A stretch of 64,000 nt of DNA from Lamellibrachia satsuma. Taxonomy: Eukaryota > Annelida > Polychaeta > Sabellida > Siboglinidae. The stretch is from assembly GCA_033239005.1 (NCBI GenBank), contig BSQZ01000038.1, positions 2,136,001 to 2,200,000 on the forward strand. The letters run 5' to 3'. The translations under genes and the position numbers were made by a program. Below, in pieces: positions 22,970 to 35,102 of the stretch; the first letter of the stretch is position 1, and every line of letters starts with the position of its first letter. The notes beneath the pieces are model-generated. The model was not told the DNA's origin and did not search any database. It was given only the letters and a program-made list of their open reading frames with translations.

Positions 22970-23440
22970 TCATCTGTACCAATGGCAATAGACTACCTGT
23001 TTTGATTGGACAGTAAATGTACACCAATCATGTGTAACAATATTACTTCTTCTGACTGACAGTAAATGTACACCAATCATGCATACCAATACACTACTTG
23101 TTCCTACCAACAGTAAATGTACACCAATGATCTCATTCTGGAATCTGCACCATTTCACTACTTCTTCTGACAGTAAATGTACACCAATCATGTGTATCCA
23201 ATATACTACTTGTTCTGACTGAATCTACTACTTGTTCCTACCGACAGCAAATGTAAACCAAGCGTCTCATTCTCTACCAAATACACTACTTGTACTGACA
23301 GTAAATGTACACCAATCATATGTATCAATACACTACTTGTTCAGACTGATAGTACTTGCACACCAACCATCTGTTCCAATACACTACTGGCAGTAAATAT
23401 ACACCAATACACTACTTATTGTGACTGATAGTACACGTAC
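22970..23440. repeat. Imperfect minisatellite, about eight units of roughly 50-65 bp
   Basis: Recurring blocks CAGTAAATGTACACCAATCA, TGTATCAATACACTACTTGT and TCTGACTGA in varying spacing. Low-complexity frames across it are not genes. Confidence 0.85.
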
Positions 23441-23694
23441 ACCTAACATATTCAATTCACCTTTCACTCATCCAGAGGTAGAAATCAGCACCCTTTCCTC
23501 TGACAGACACCCCAGTATCCGAAAGACCTTGGCTGATAGATCAGACATGAGTACAACCTGTGTCACAGTTTATGGCTGTTTGGTGTGTGGCAGGTGCAGA
23601 AAAGTGACATAAGTTTTTCTCACGAATGACAAACTTCTTCTCTTTCTCATAGGTGTCGGAGCTGCTTGAGTCACCCTCGGTTATGTCGCTGTTA

Positions 23695-24019
23695 TCACAT
23701 AGTGTGCATCATCTGCACCAATGTCTTTATTCTCACTGAATCTGATGGAAGCTTCACATAAGAGTAGTCATGATCAACGTTCATTGGTGCAATAATGTCA
23801 TCCATGACTACAGCAGCATTCGCGAAGTGTCGCACTTGAAATATCATTACCGGATCGATTTGCATTTCAGCATCAGTTGTATGTGGTGCCACAGCAGTAG
23901 TAGCAGTGATGGCACTAAAGGTGACATCCGTAATGTAAAGATTGACAGCATCACCCGTAGTGCTGGATGCTTCAAAACTAGTACCTGTACTTGTACGAAC
24001 CAGTGGTGAATCCTTCATC
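23695..24019 (-). other. Possible minus-strand last exon inside the TTAA element, function unknown
   Basis: An acceptor-like TCTTTTCAG (reverse of about 24020-24028) opens a 107-codon frame with KDSPLVRTST and a Thr-rich stretch, ending in MMHTM and a stop. No domain recognised. It could be the end of an element-encoded protein. Confidence 0.25.
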
Positions 24020-24582
24020 TGAAAAGATTACACATACAGTGACTTGAAAATTTTACAAAATTCATCTTTTGCATAATAAAAATTAATCACAATGTGAGAA
24101 ACCTTTTCTTGTATATATTATTTTTAGAATATAAGAGTGCCAGTGTCATATAGAGTATATAAAGTAATCAACCACAGGGAAAAGCATTTTCCCTATGGAG
24201 CCATGTTAATTCAACCAATGGGTCTTTCACTGATCTCTTAATGTTTTTAACGAATCTGTTTGGTCAGTTTGACGAATGCCACTGGTAACATAACCAAACA
24301 CATGTAACCAAAATTGTAGCATCCTAGCTCCAAAGTGTATTATATTATCTAATCAACATTGCACTGTTTTCAATGGGCCAGGGAGGTCAAAATTCTATAA
24401 GGGGTCCAAATTCCATAACAAAATATGGACCCATAGGTATACTTTCTATGGGGTTCCTTATTTTATATCTGACACTCGATTTAGATAACATAATGCATGA
24501 ATATTGTTATTGGACCAAATGCAGATCTATGCTTGTGACATCTTTACCTTATAAATGCTGCACGCACACACACATACCTGCC

Positions 24583-24589
<7 letters not shown>

Positions 24590-24670
<81 letters not shown>
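24590..24670. repeat. TA microsatellite
   Basis: About 80 bp of TA preceded by CACACACA. Confidence 0.95.
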
Positions 24671-24677
<7 letters not shown>

Positions 24678-24855
24678 GTAAATATATATATAATTATTAG
24701 GTATTATACTGAAAGCATCTGCTAGATAGTATGGTGCATGGACAAAAGCCCCTCCCGACAAAAGCCCCACAGACATAAGCTTGTTTCAATTCAATTATAC
24801 TGTTCATGACTGTTGCTGTAGTACACAGAGACAAGATATTGTCATGAATATACTT

Positions 24856-27037
24856 CAGGCATGTGGTCAATTCAATTCCGGAATTGGAACTGACCCTCAA
24901 TTCCAGTTATGGAATTGGAATTGACTTCAAAAATGTTTTTTTAATTTGAATTTTTTATTTATTTTTTTTTTTTTTGGAATTGGAATTGATTTTGTTGGAA
25001 TTATTGACTTGATACTGTTAATATTTACCCTTATATTTACTTATATTACTTTTAAAATCAAATTTGTCTGCTATTAGCATGTCACCCTGAATCTGGTAAC
25101 AGCCAGGAAGTTGTCAACATTACAGCATAGACACTGTGTACTCTGGTATTGAAACATTGTGACCAAGAACAATATAATCAAGCATTTGCATCAAAAAGAA
25201 ATACTAAGTTACTGTAACAGACAGTAAAACCCAAATCAGACCATTCAGGTCTCATTTTCTTTCTTAGTGTACAAGGTTTATTTACAGAGATTGCCAGTTA
25301 AGGGCACCTGCCTGCTCATTCCCTTTGTGTGAGAGAGGAAGCCTGCCCCACTTGAATGCAGCCCCTTTTTTATCCAAGCCTAATGTTCAGCCCACAAGTT
25401 TCCCATACTAAACAGGTCACTGGTCACCTGTACAATGCTGTTACATGTGGCTGTAGGGTTTGCCCTTTGTAGTAATTAAAAATGTCCTAATGGAGAATAC
25501 ATGTTGGAGATTAGGATGTTGAAGACTCAAACTTTCCAGTAAATTTGATGAAATATCAATGATACCACAACTGATAGCGATATAAATCTGCCTCCTAGTA
25601 TATTTGCTCCCCCCCCCAGGACATCTGCCCCTTTTTTCTATGATAGTTGACAAGTGAAAATCAGTTTGCAGTTTTATCATTATTACTACAATAACATAAC
25701 ATTCAATGACAAGTCGAAGTCACTTTAGCCTAATGCAATGGCCTATCCCCTGGAGTGTGTATGAGATGATCTTGTCACCAGTTGTCTTCCAGGTATCATT
25801 GATAGTCAGATCAGTGGTGGAAGATGGGTTCTTGGGGTGATGCTTCCACAAACAGTGGTGGACAGTAACGAGTCAGAGATCAGCTGGTTTGGAGTGCCCC
25901 TGGTATTAGCTGCCTTAGTTTTCAGGTCCTCATGGACCTTGGCAGCTTCTATCTGTGCCATGTCACCATCATGGTTGCAGGCAGTCTTGTTGATCACATT
26001 CTGGATCTGGAGATCAGATCAGTGACCACGGCACCCTTGCATGATTAGGATCGACGCTGGCTTCACTCCCATTGAAGAGTAATCTTGTTGGTCCCCCTTC
26101 TTGGTGTAGGAATGACTCTCAAAACATAGCTTCTGACCTCCTCAGATGCTAGTAGTAATTTCCATGATGAAGTTATAAGTGTTTTCTGACAACTCTGGCT
26201 TGTGCATCCAGTTTTATAGAAAAACGGAGTCACTCCAACTCTCCATGGTAAATGCAATTCAAAAGAAACCTTGTTGAGATGGCTTCTTTCAAATATCCTC
26301 AATTGTCCTAACATGTCCTGGTCCTAATGTCACTGACTTCTTCCACAATTGCAATAAAGATAATCCTTTGATTACAGGATCATCTCCAACTACATAAAGT
26401 AATTTACTTGGCTGATCTGGCACAAAGAACATTAATTGCAATTATGGTAATATATATCTTGAATTCATGTTCAGAAATTAAAAAAATAAGTTAAAAAAAC
26501 ATTTCTTAAAAAAACTTACAAATAATCCAGAAGCTACGGACAGGGGGCAAATGTCCAGATTTTGAATAAGGCAAGGGGCTAATGTCTGGGGGGCAAGTGA
26601 CAAAGGGGCAAATGTCCGGGAGGGGGGCAAATGACCTGGACCCAATATAAACAGGGGAAACTGTTCAAAACTCAGATTAATGACCCAACTGTCCAGGGCT
26701 GTCCAAAATGTCTGGTTTTGTTAGCAAAAATCCAGGAGAGGTGTCGCAGCAGAAAGTACATATGAAATGGCTGGATGCCATTTTAAAGTTTTTTATGGCA
26801 AACCTGATATATATATATATATATATGTGTGTGTATGTGTGCATTTATCGAACAATAATTTTTTATCATATCTAATTAAATATGATTGTGCACACGTGAC
26901 AAATAAAACTGTGTTAAAACGAATTGGATTTGAATTTTTCTTTAGCCTAGGATTTTAACATTTGGAATTGGTTTTTTGCAAGGCGGAATTAGAACTGATT
27001 TTTTGGAATTGACAAAACAGAATTGACCCCATGCCTG
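24856..27037. mobile_element. hAT-type element, 2182 bp, with perfect 8-bp target duplication
   Basis: Terminal inverted repeats CAGGCATGTGGTCAATTC and, reversed, CAGGCATGGGGTCAATTC (17 of 18) are flanked by ATATACTT on both sides (24848-24855 and 27038-27045). An 8-bp duplication and CAGG ends define the hAT superfamily. Subterminal GGAATTGGAATTGA-type repeats occur at both ends (24875-25005 and 26925-27025), as expected for transposase binding sites. No hAT transposase frame is visible, so it is non-autonomous; a FLYWCH-linked protein fragment lies inside. Confidence 0.85.
25806..26030 (-). pseudogene. Fragment resembling the region behind a FLYWCH/MULE-type zinc finger
   Basis: Minus strand: a CNHDGD finger end, then AAKVHEDLKTKAANTRGTPNQLISDSLL and HLPPL before a stop (longest run quoted in parts: AAKVHEDLKTKAANTRG, TPNQLISDSLL). 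The HNHxxD, basic helix, TPxQLI and LPPL order is typical of proteins with FLYWCH domains related to Mutator-like transposases. Only one exon-sized piece is present. Confidence 0.5.
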
Positions 27038-27990
27038 ATATACTTCCTTCATATGTATAGCTTGTACTAATACTATTGTGGGTTGCCGACAGTTGCCCCC
27101 TCCCCCACGATATTCATTACAGTGATATCAGTCGTGTTAGAATAAAATGTAATTAATACATCTCTTTATGAACTTCCGGTTATTACATGTGGGGTTTAAT
27201 CTGATCAATAAAGCAAATTAATTTTATATAATTTTGCCTTATTGTCAAGTCACAAGAATTCAGACAGAAATTGTAAAGTGTCATTATAGAAACCAGACAT
27301 GTAAACTGACAGCTGTTCAACTGGGTAGATGATGATGCCTTAGTTTCCTTTCCAGCTAGACATTGCATGGGTGAAATGCATTTTACTTAAATATTTAAAT
27401 ACTTTTAAAAAGTTTTTGTAACTGCATTTGCACTTAATCACAATGAAAGTATTTGTATATTTAAATATTTCCATAAAGAATTTGAAATGTAAACAGCAAC
27501 AGTAGGCTTCTGTTGCACTATAGTAATTATTATGACTGTCAATAAATAATATCAAATTATTTTCTTGAATAATTTTGCCTAGTACATACGCCATGGCCCA
27601 TGTTACAAGGCTGCAGTATATCCTGTAGCACTTACTGAGTTATTGTTATTGTTTTGAGTACGGCCACGTATTGACGGTACATCTGATCACGTCGAAAATA
27701 AATCGGCGGATTGGAAAACACTCGTAATTATATCAAACTATTAACACTTACTCGCACTTTATTGTATTCATACATTTCGATTTACTGTGGGTCATATATA
27801 TGCTGACGTTGAAGCACAGCTGTGCTTATTGGGGTGGAACTATATTGTAATCGTAGTGATAAGTCACAATGGTAACGGTAATCCAATTTACTAACCTGGT
27901 TTCGGCTCGTCGCTTCCTACGCATCGCTCTGCCCTCTGATATCTGACGTTTCCTTGTCGCAGAATAGTCTGTAGATGCATGGTCATATGC
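26310..27990. other. Mostly non-coding interior of the hAT and TTAA elements
   Basis: A TA/GT tract at 26808-26840 and the hAT 3' subterminal repeats at 26925-27025; otherwise nothing recognised. Confidence 0.5.
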
Positions 27991-28033
27991 GGAAAAAAAG
28001 ATCTAATATGGAACGGTGTCTTTGACCAAGAAT

Positions 28034-28420
28034 GACATCTTGATGCTCATCGTCTGTCCATGCTCATCACATACGTCTTTTGTCTTGTAATCTGCATCGG
28101 AAAAGTGGTCACTCGCAGAGCCTGCGGCTGGCGGACACGGCAATTTCCGCATTTGCAACCACCTTTTCCGCTGCAAATTCTTCCTCGAAAGTCGATCAAA
28201 AGTTTTTTCCTTGCATTTGTAGTACTAGTTGATATATCCAGGAGCCATCCAGTGCACACCAGTTTTCTTTTTATTAGATTTTCCATGCGTTTCGGCCGTT
28301 TTTCCGAGAGGTTTTTACTGTGTGAACGCGGTGCCAGGAGCTCGTACTCAAACCACTCTGCCGCTGAGCCCCCCGCAGAGCAATATGGCGCCGCCCAGCG
28401 AAGATAATGGCAAAGTTTAA
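28034..28420 (-). other. Unrecognised minus-strand frame with a CxCxxC motif
   Basis: Frame 28286-28047 reads MENLIKRKLVCTGWLLD, then GGCKCGNCRVRQPQ, ending at a stop. The CKCGNC motif resembles the zinc-binding start of P2X7-C-like domains (CxCGxC), but the rest does not match and it is on the opposite strand to 21509-22487. It lies near the right end of the TTAA element and may be element-encoded. Confidence 0.25.
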
Positions 28421-28533
28421 AAGGATATTACAAAATTACCGTGGCGTTGCGCCCATCATATAAGGGTGATATATACTGTAAATGGTATGTTATTATGTTT
28501 GGGCTATGGTTGTTCGAGTGCTTCACCCCCCCT

Positions 28534-28755
28534 TTAAAGTGCTGTAAATTATACGACGACTCGTCGACGACGATTGCGTTACGTCGCCGTCGTGTCATGT
28601 AGTGTGTAGCGGGATTAAGATAAATAGTTGCCGTCGTTTACAGGCACACGTCGCTGCCTCGACTTCCAGCTACATTGTTGCAAAGCTCTGGCCCCGCCGT
28701 ACCGACTGCCAACGGTCATCACCGTGTGTAGGCTAAAGGAGGGTAGCATGGGCAG
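28534..28755. repeat. Repeat R, right half
   Basis: Continues repeat R after the TTAA insertion: ACGACGATTGCGTTACG, a TAGTGTGTAGCGGGATTAAG end, then CACGTCGCTGCCTCGACTTC and TGCCAACGGTCATCACCGTG. Matches the reverse of 46010-46215 closely. Confidence 0.8.
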
Positions 28756-28970
28756 ACAGTACGTACTCTCAACATCTGTCCCTGCAAAAATCGCCGTTGA
28801 GAGCGGCTCCCCGGTGCTGGACCGTTGAGAGCGGCTTCCCGGTGGCCATATCTTAAAAAGCGACTATCCGGTGGTCATACCGTTGGGAGCGGCTCCCCGG
28901 TGGCTATACCGTATAGAGCGGCTTCTGGTGGCCCTACCGCCAAGATCGGCTCCCCGGTGGCCAATAAGTT
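28756..28970. repeat. About 29-bp minisatellite S, array 1
   Basis: Unit close to GAGCGGCTCCCCGGTGGCCA plus TACCGTTGA, about five to six units, preceded by CAGTACGTACTCTCAACA. The same preamble and unit occur reversed at 43685-44080, and another array at 40960-41275. Confidence 0.9.
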
Positions 28971-29032
28971 TGTTATTTACTACATAGTACTTTCTCGTAG
29001 AACGTTTTAATGATAGTTGCCTTTCGATTATT

Positions 29033-29330
29033 TTGACAGCAGAGGCTGGTAGTGCATTCCCAGCTAAATGCTCCTACATACAGCTACCTGATTCTTACAG
29101 GATAGGAAGAGGTCGCGACTGCAGATGCGATGAACATCACTTGGAAGGTATAACCACTATTTCGAAGCAGCCGACACCATTCGCATACCGACCGTTGTTT
29201 CTTGGATATAAAATGGTGATACGCACTGATAGTTGTTGTCCAAATCATATGTCATTCATGGTGATTTTGTTTTACCATATGACGTAATTTCCAGTAGCTC
29301 CTATGTCAGACAAAGCAAATAACGAATGAG
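29033..29330. repeat. Fragment of segmental repeat P
   Basis: Matches about 680-710 and 1130-1370 of copy 1 (GATGCGATGAACATCACTTG and neighbouring text), with an internal deletion. Confidence 0.8.
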
Positions 29331-31445
29331 AATATCTGGTTACCATGGTTACGGTCATGTAAATTGTTTATTATGTCGTAAATGACCTTCTTTTCTCGTT
29401 GACATTATGGAGAATGGTTAATAGTCAAAGTCTAAGAATGAATGATTGAAGCTGTAAGATATATTCATACTCCTACAGCCGCAGCCTACATACCGCCAAG
29501 GAGATCTCTGGTGTAATATCCTACATCTTCCAGCAATCGCACGATGAAGGCACCGTTCCATCTGATTGGTCTACCGCACGTGTATCGGCGATTTACAAGA
29601 AAGGTGATAAGTCCTAATGACAGACCGGTTTCCCTTACATGCATTACATGCAAAATAATGAACTATATTGTGTGCAGCCAGATCGGTCGGCACCTTGATT
29701 ACAACAACATCCTAAACCCTACTCAACATGGCTTCCGAAAGGGTCTTTCTTGTGAGACACCACTCGTTAGTACTATACATGAATTGGCGTATTCTATCAA
29801 CCGAAAGAACCAGACATATGTCATTTTTCTTTACTTCAGTAAGTCCATCGATAAAGTGTCTCACACAAAACTTCTCCACAAAATCCTTTTCTACGGAATC
29901 AACGGAAAGACTAATGCCTGTAGCAGCGCGATTTTCGGTTCTAGCATTCTAAAAGTTGTCGTCAATGGGCAGTCATCGCTGTCAGTCGACGTCCTCTCTG
30001 GAGTTCCAAAAGGAACAGTGTTGGGGCCAGTGTTGTTTTTGTTGCATATTAACGACATCAACAAAGGAGTGAATTCACAAATGCGCCTATTCGCTGATGA
30101 CAGTATCGTTTGCCGTGAAATTCAAACCTCGGCTGACCACTTGGCGCTTGAATCTCACCTGAACAAACTCCACCGCTGGACAAAGACGTGGTAGATGGAT
30201 TTTAATGTGTCAAAGTGCGCGGTCCTGTCAGCTACGACCAAGAGGAAGCCATCAACATATGATTACTATATGGATGATCAACAGATCCCACGAACTGCAA
30301 ATCATCAATACGATAGCCGCAGTGTGCTAACCTCATGTGGGATTCATTGCATACTAGATGTTGCATCAGATATGTCACTCTGTTTTATAAGATTCACCAT
30401 GGGCAAGTTCGCATCAATTTGCCTACCATCATTGCCACAGCAGATGTTCGCACTGTATAAACTGCGAATGCGACGAGCCTCCTGCATCACCTACCAGCAC
30501 TCATTCTATGTTCGCTTTATCCCAATGTGGAATTCCCTCACCCAGGAAGCAGCCACGGCACCAACGGCAGATGCATTTCAGAAAGCCGCCCTCGAAGTTA
30601 TTAAGTCATCGAAGACATTCATTTTAACCCCGAACTGCACACATTTATTGTATTTACGAACGTTTTAGATCACCCCACCTTAGGAGATGACGTTACAAAC
30701 TGCAGGATAATAAATTATTACTTTTTATTAGTATAGACTTGAAGACTTGAAGACAGTGACATATAGAGGTAGGTAATACAAGTCAGACATTAATTTTAAT
30801 TTGTTATTGCTAGAGTGTATGTTTATAGCAGGCAGCCACTGAGACCTTCATATTTTCAATACGTATGCATTACATTCCTTCCTTAACTGTACATCCAGCC
30901 GGATAATCTCCTTCCTCCTGATTCTTTATATTGGCACATGTGTTGCACCAATTTACCAATGTCATGGATAGCCTTGTCATGCAAGTTATTAAGTTTACAT
31001 GTTTTGTATTACAGATGACTGTGCAAATATAGTTTTCAATATTTCCTGTTCCTCTTTCAGGTGACCGTATTTGGGCACGGTCAGGAGCTACGTAGATCCT
31101 CGCTCTGACTGGCTTACTGACTGGCTTAGTCAGGAAATGATAACATTGAATTCCTCAAGTAAGCTATTTGTGATATCGACTTTGCAGATGAACATGGAAG
31201 CCTGTCATTAACCTTACATCAGTTCAGTCGTTATTTTAATTAAAGGTATCTCCTCCATTGGATTTATTCGCTCATCTCATTTCAAATCCATTTTTGCGAA
31301 AAAAATTAGACCTACCTAGTATCTACTGCAACGTGCTGGCTCGTTTGTGCAACGTTTGCATGTAGTGTTTGTGTGAAATCATCATACAAACTATTAAAGC
31401 ATTTAATGTTTGATCAAACATCAATTGAAGTAAAAATGGAAACAC
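29328..31445 (+). repeat. Left arm of a large inverted repeat
   Basis: About 2.1 kb that recurs in reverse at 36605-38730. It comprises about 100 bp of leader, LINE A, and about 780 bp of shared non-coding tail ending at TGTTTGATCAAACATCAATT and AAAATGGAAACAC. The arms differ by substitutions, small deletions and a 300-bp replacement in the right arm (37550-37850). Confidence 0.85.
29430..30668 (+). mobile_element. LINE A (jockey-like), copy 2
   Basis: RT frame 29544-30194: DRPVSLTCITCKIM, HLDYNNILNPTQHGFRKGLS, FLYFSKSIDKVSH (palm motif altered), GVPKGTVLGPVLFLLHINDI and LFADDSIVCRE. A TAG at 30192 interrupts WQMDFNVSK. The frame then resumes to YDYYMDDQQIP, has an internal deletion, and ends with YVRFIPMWNSLTQEAA, AFQKAALEVIKSSK and a stop at 30668. 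No endonuclease. A nine-base deletion near 29612 removes part of the NYRP block. Confidence 0.85.
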
Positions 31446-32088
31446 TTAACACTCACGAATTTCACCCTTGGTGAAATTTCGCAGTTTTGTCATGTGATCA
31501 GCGAGAGGACGGTAGTTATGTCCATGGTCGGCCTTGACCCCGCAGTGTTTACTGTTTTGATAATCCACTATTTTGAAGTAAAGAAGTAAATTCATTTGAT
31601 AATCTGAAAATATTTTTTATTAAATCGACCGCGGATATTACTTAAACCATTCACACACTACATATATGGACATCAATGCACCGGTTTCACGATACGCTAA
31701 ATTAAATGTTGAGGCCATTGTTCTAAGCACAATGCTACAATTTCTGACCACTCTTAAATAAAATAAATAAATAATATTCCATTGAATGTTTAGTTTAGTG
31801 TGCATGAATGCTGTCGGTTCTAGTAGTAGTCTGCTGCTTCACGTGCTTTGTTTATGTGTACGTGCATAAGGATACCTTAATGATAATTTAATATTCTTTG
31901 TATAGAGTTTGCATGAAAGCAATTTTATACAGTTTATTCCCAAGAGGTTGTACTCCAAATAAAGCACGTATTATTGAAAATATGTTTCTTATTCATTATT
32001 TCGCTGTATAGAACTGAGGTCTTTACACCATTTAGCTAATCCCTTTTGACATGTTGGGCGATTCCTATTTTAAATTATAATAGGGACA
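31446..32088 (+). other. Candidate left LTR region of the gypsy-like element
   Basis: The stretch ends in CA at 32088, followed by two bases and TGGTGGAGAATCCGCTGA at 32091, which has the form of a primer-binding site (TGG start). AATAAA signals lie at about 31757 and 31958. No matching right LTR was found, so the left edge cannot be fixed and this is tentative. Confidence 0.35.
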
Positions 32089-32090
32089 AT

Positions 32091-35025
32091 TGGTGGAGAA
32101 TCCGCTGATTTTATTTTCCAAAGTGTATTTGAAATTAGAAGTAGCACGTGGTCAAAATTAAGAAGTTGTATTGAGAAAAGCGTTATCGGAACCGAGGGAA
32201 ACGCTAGACGTACTTACTTACTCTGTGGCCTCCTATGTTAACAAAGAAACCAAGACGGACGGGCCTGCCAAAGACACGCGGGCAAACAGGACACGAAATG
32301 TCCGACCGTTAGTGACGACAGAAAGACGTCTTGACGAATACGAGATGGTAAATTCAGAGCCCAACGCGGCGATGTCGATAAGCGAGAACACCGGTGAAAA
32401 CGAAGGGCAGGTGACGCACGTTGTTGACGAAGCTATGGTCGCAGCGATCGAAGGCATCGTTAACAAGTTGGTGTTGGATCGGCGCATCCGAATTATGCCG
32501 TGAATAAGTTCGACGGAATTACCGAAGATGCCGATTTGTGGCTGCAAAAATTCGAGCGGTATGCCCGCCTGCAAAATCTAATCGTTGATCACTAGAATTA
32601 CGCTTTCGCTTTCCACGTCACGGGGGTAGCTGAAACTTCCACTGCCAGAGAGCACACAAATGAACTGAGCCGTGTTGAAAGCAGCATGCCGTGAACTCTT
32701 CGCCCGATCGCAACACGGGAGATGGCGACAAGAACGAGACCTCTACACGCTCAGACGACAACCAGCACAAAACGTCGCCAGTTTCACGGCCGACGTGATG
32801 AAAGCTGCTTGGAAATGTCACAGGCCCAAATCATGCGAGTAGTGCTTGGGGGTTTGAAACCGACGGCGACGCCATTTGTGGAACAGTCGTAATCTGCAAC
32901 GGTGGATAAATTGCTACGCTACTCGGCTGCACTAAATGGGATGTCAGAGCCGACGACAACGACTGAGCAGAAGACCTCGTTGGTTGAGCAAGAAACGGTT
33001 AGTAGAGCGGATGAATGGCGTGATGGCATATGTGACACACAACGGCGGGCCGACGGGGCAGGAGAGCGGCCGGGCGGAACGGGACCTGTCACACGCCGAG
33101 ATCCGAGTCGGGGATTACGGGCCGGGACGCTATTGGCGCAATGCACATCAACGCACATCAATACAGCCCTGCAGAGCGCGGCTACATCTATCGGGAGGAC
33201 AGACCTGCTGCACGAAGAAACCAAGGACAACAACCCCGTGGCTACCGGAACGACCGATGTCCGCAGTGTGGTAGGTGGTGTGCGGGGGACAGAAATTGTC
33301 CTGTAAAAGTTGTTTTGGGTGCCAACAAGTAGGTCACTTTGTAGTACAATGTCGACATTCCAGGAGATGAAGGTACACGCCTGTTAGAGCTTCTCGTCAT
33401 AGGGCGAAGAGATTCAACAGACACTGTAGGGAGGGATAAACCCAGTTCAGGAAAGCTAGTGTGCAGAAAACAACTTTGAAATTGAGAGAAGAGAGGTTTT
33501 GGGAAAGCATGCTAAACGTTAGAGTGGCAAATCAAAACTGCCAATCACTTTTGTCAAAGATTCCCAAGAAATGTTTGAAACACGCAAAACAAAAATTGTT
33601 CGATAAAAGTGCAAGTGTTGTGGGAATTGCTCACAATGTAACTGCTAGAGTATATCTTTCTGCCAATGTAGGAGGTCATGGTTTCGAACAGAATGCCCAT
33701 GTTTTAGACGGCCATCACTGAATAATTCTAGTGATGGATTTTTAAACACATCAACAAGTTGTTATAAACTTTAAAACCAGTACTAATACACTGGCAGGCA
33801 AATTGATTTGAATTCCAAAAGCACGCGATAAGATCGCGTTTGACCAGAACAGTGAGTTGTGTTCCCAGTGCAGCTTAGAAGGTCACATGACAATGATTGT
33901 TTGGGCACAAAATATGTGACGTCTCTGGAAATCAATATGCCTGAAGTTAAAGTGAGTTGTTGTGTGGTTAAGCCGAAATGTAGAATCACGGTTGTCAAAG
34001 TTGTAAACAACTCCAGTGTCCAACAACTATTGCAAAGGGCATAAGAGTGGCACTTTGTCACCGAATACCCGTACGCTATGTGCTGGGAGTAAGCGAAGAA
34101 TTAGAGCAGAATGAAAACGAAGGAGAGACACAAATGACAGACAGTCAATTGCACTTACTAGGCTTGGCACTGAATTTGGACAATGCTGATTTAAACAGTG
34201 AGCAAAAATCAAAATTAACCCAAATGATTAGTGAAAACAGGGTACGTTTGTATTAAACATGCACAATTTGGATAAAACGGAGTTACATTACCATCGAACT
34301 CATATAGGTAATGCAAGACAGGTAACTCGGTGTTTTATCGTACATCGCCCAAAATGGGTTAAGACATGTAAAAAAGCAAATTAAGGATCTTCTAGAGAAT
34401 GGACTAATAGAGCCTTCGACATCAGAATGGCGATCACCAGTTGGATGTTGAAAAAGCCAGGTGACGCAGGGTATCGATGTGCAATTGACTACCGTAAGAT
34501 AAATGCTGTGACTGAGTTAACTAGTTTCCAGTTGCCTAGGATAGATGATGTGTGGGATGCCACTTGGGAGTCTATAGCATTTTATTTCACAGTGCTAGAT
34601 TTGACCTCAGGATTTTGACAGTTACCGCTCCATCCTAAAACAAAACATAAGACCTGGTTTATCACGCAGCAATGTAACAGTTTACCATTTGGGTTATCAA
34701 ATGCAGCAACGACATTTCAGACGACTAAGTCCAATATATTTTCAGGTTTAATGTTTAAATCAGTTCTGGTATGTGCCGATGACATAATTTTCTACAGCCC
34801 ATCATTTGACCAACATCTGAGAGATTTAGAAGATGTGTTTCAGAGGCTGAGACAGCACAACTTGACATTAAAGCCCGGCAATGGTCATTTCGCAGCACAG
34901 CAGTTTGATTGCTTGGGACATGTCATTTCCAAACAGGGGGCAAAACCTAATCCGAACAAGATGGCCATGATAGACACGCAAATGCGACGATTTACGGGAC
35001 TGAGTAATTTCTATAAGAAATAATA
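32091..35025 (+). mobile_element. Decayed Ty3/gypsy-like LTR retrotransposon (gag, zinc knuckle, protease remnant, RT)
   Basis: Broken frames in the usual order. A gag-like region (32171-32890) includes FDGITEDADLWLQKFERYA and an SFTADVMKAA block. A zinc knuckle of the CX2CX4HX4C type (CFGCQQVGHFVVQC) lies at 33311-33352. A protease-like GGHGFEQNAHVLD lies near 33670. RT blocks follow: AIDYRKINAVTE, LDLTSGF (34427-34618) and CADDIIFYSP, LGHVISKQGAKPNPNK, LSNFYKK (34751-35023). Many stops and frameshifts occur. RNase H and integrase are absent, and no right LTR was seen. It occupies the space between the inverted-repeat arms. Confidence 0.8.
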
Positions 35026-35102
35026 GTAACATGGCTTATCCATGGAACAATTAATTTAATAATGACGCTAAATGGGATTGAGTAGTCCGCGTACTGCTGA
35101 CG

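Larger units (their letters stand above)
20949..28533. mobile_element. 7.6-kb element with TTAA duplication, Kolobok- or piggyBac-like
   Basis: Left end AGGGGAACTGAAGCA (after TTAA 20945-20948); right end, reverse complement, AGGGGGGGTGAAGCA (before TTAA 28534-28537): 12 of 15 positions match. The flanks reassemble into repeat R as it occurs uninterrupted at 46010-46330, where a single TTAA sits at 46224-46227, so the insertion is supported by an internal empty-site relative. TTAA duplication with purine-first ends is described for Kolobok elements; piggyBac also uses TTAA but usually has CCC/GGG ends. I recognise no transposase. The interior holds decayed exons, a minisatellite, a TA tract and a hAT insertion. 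Confidence 0.7.
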
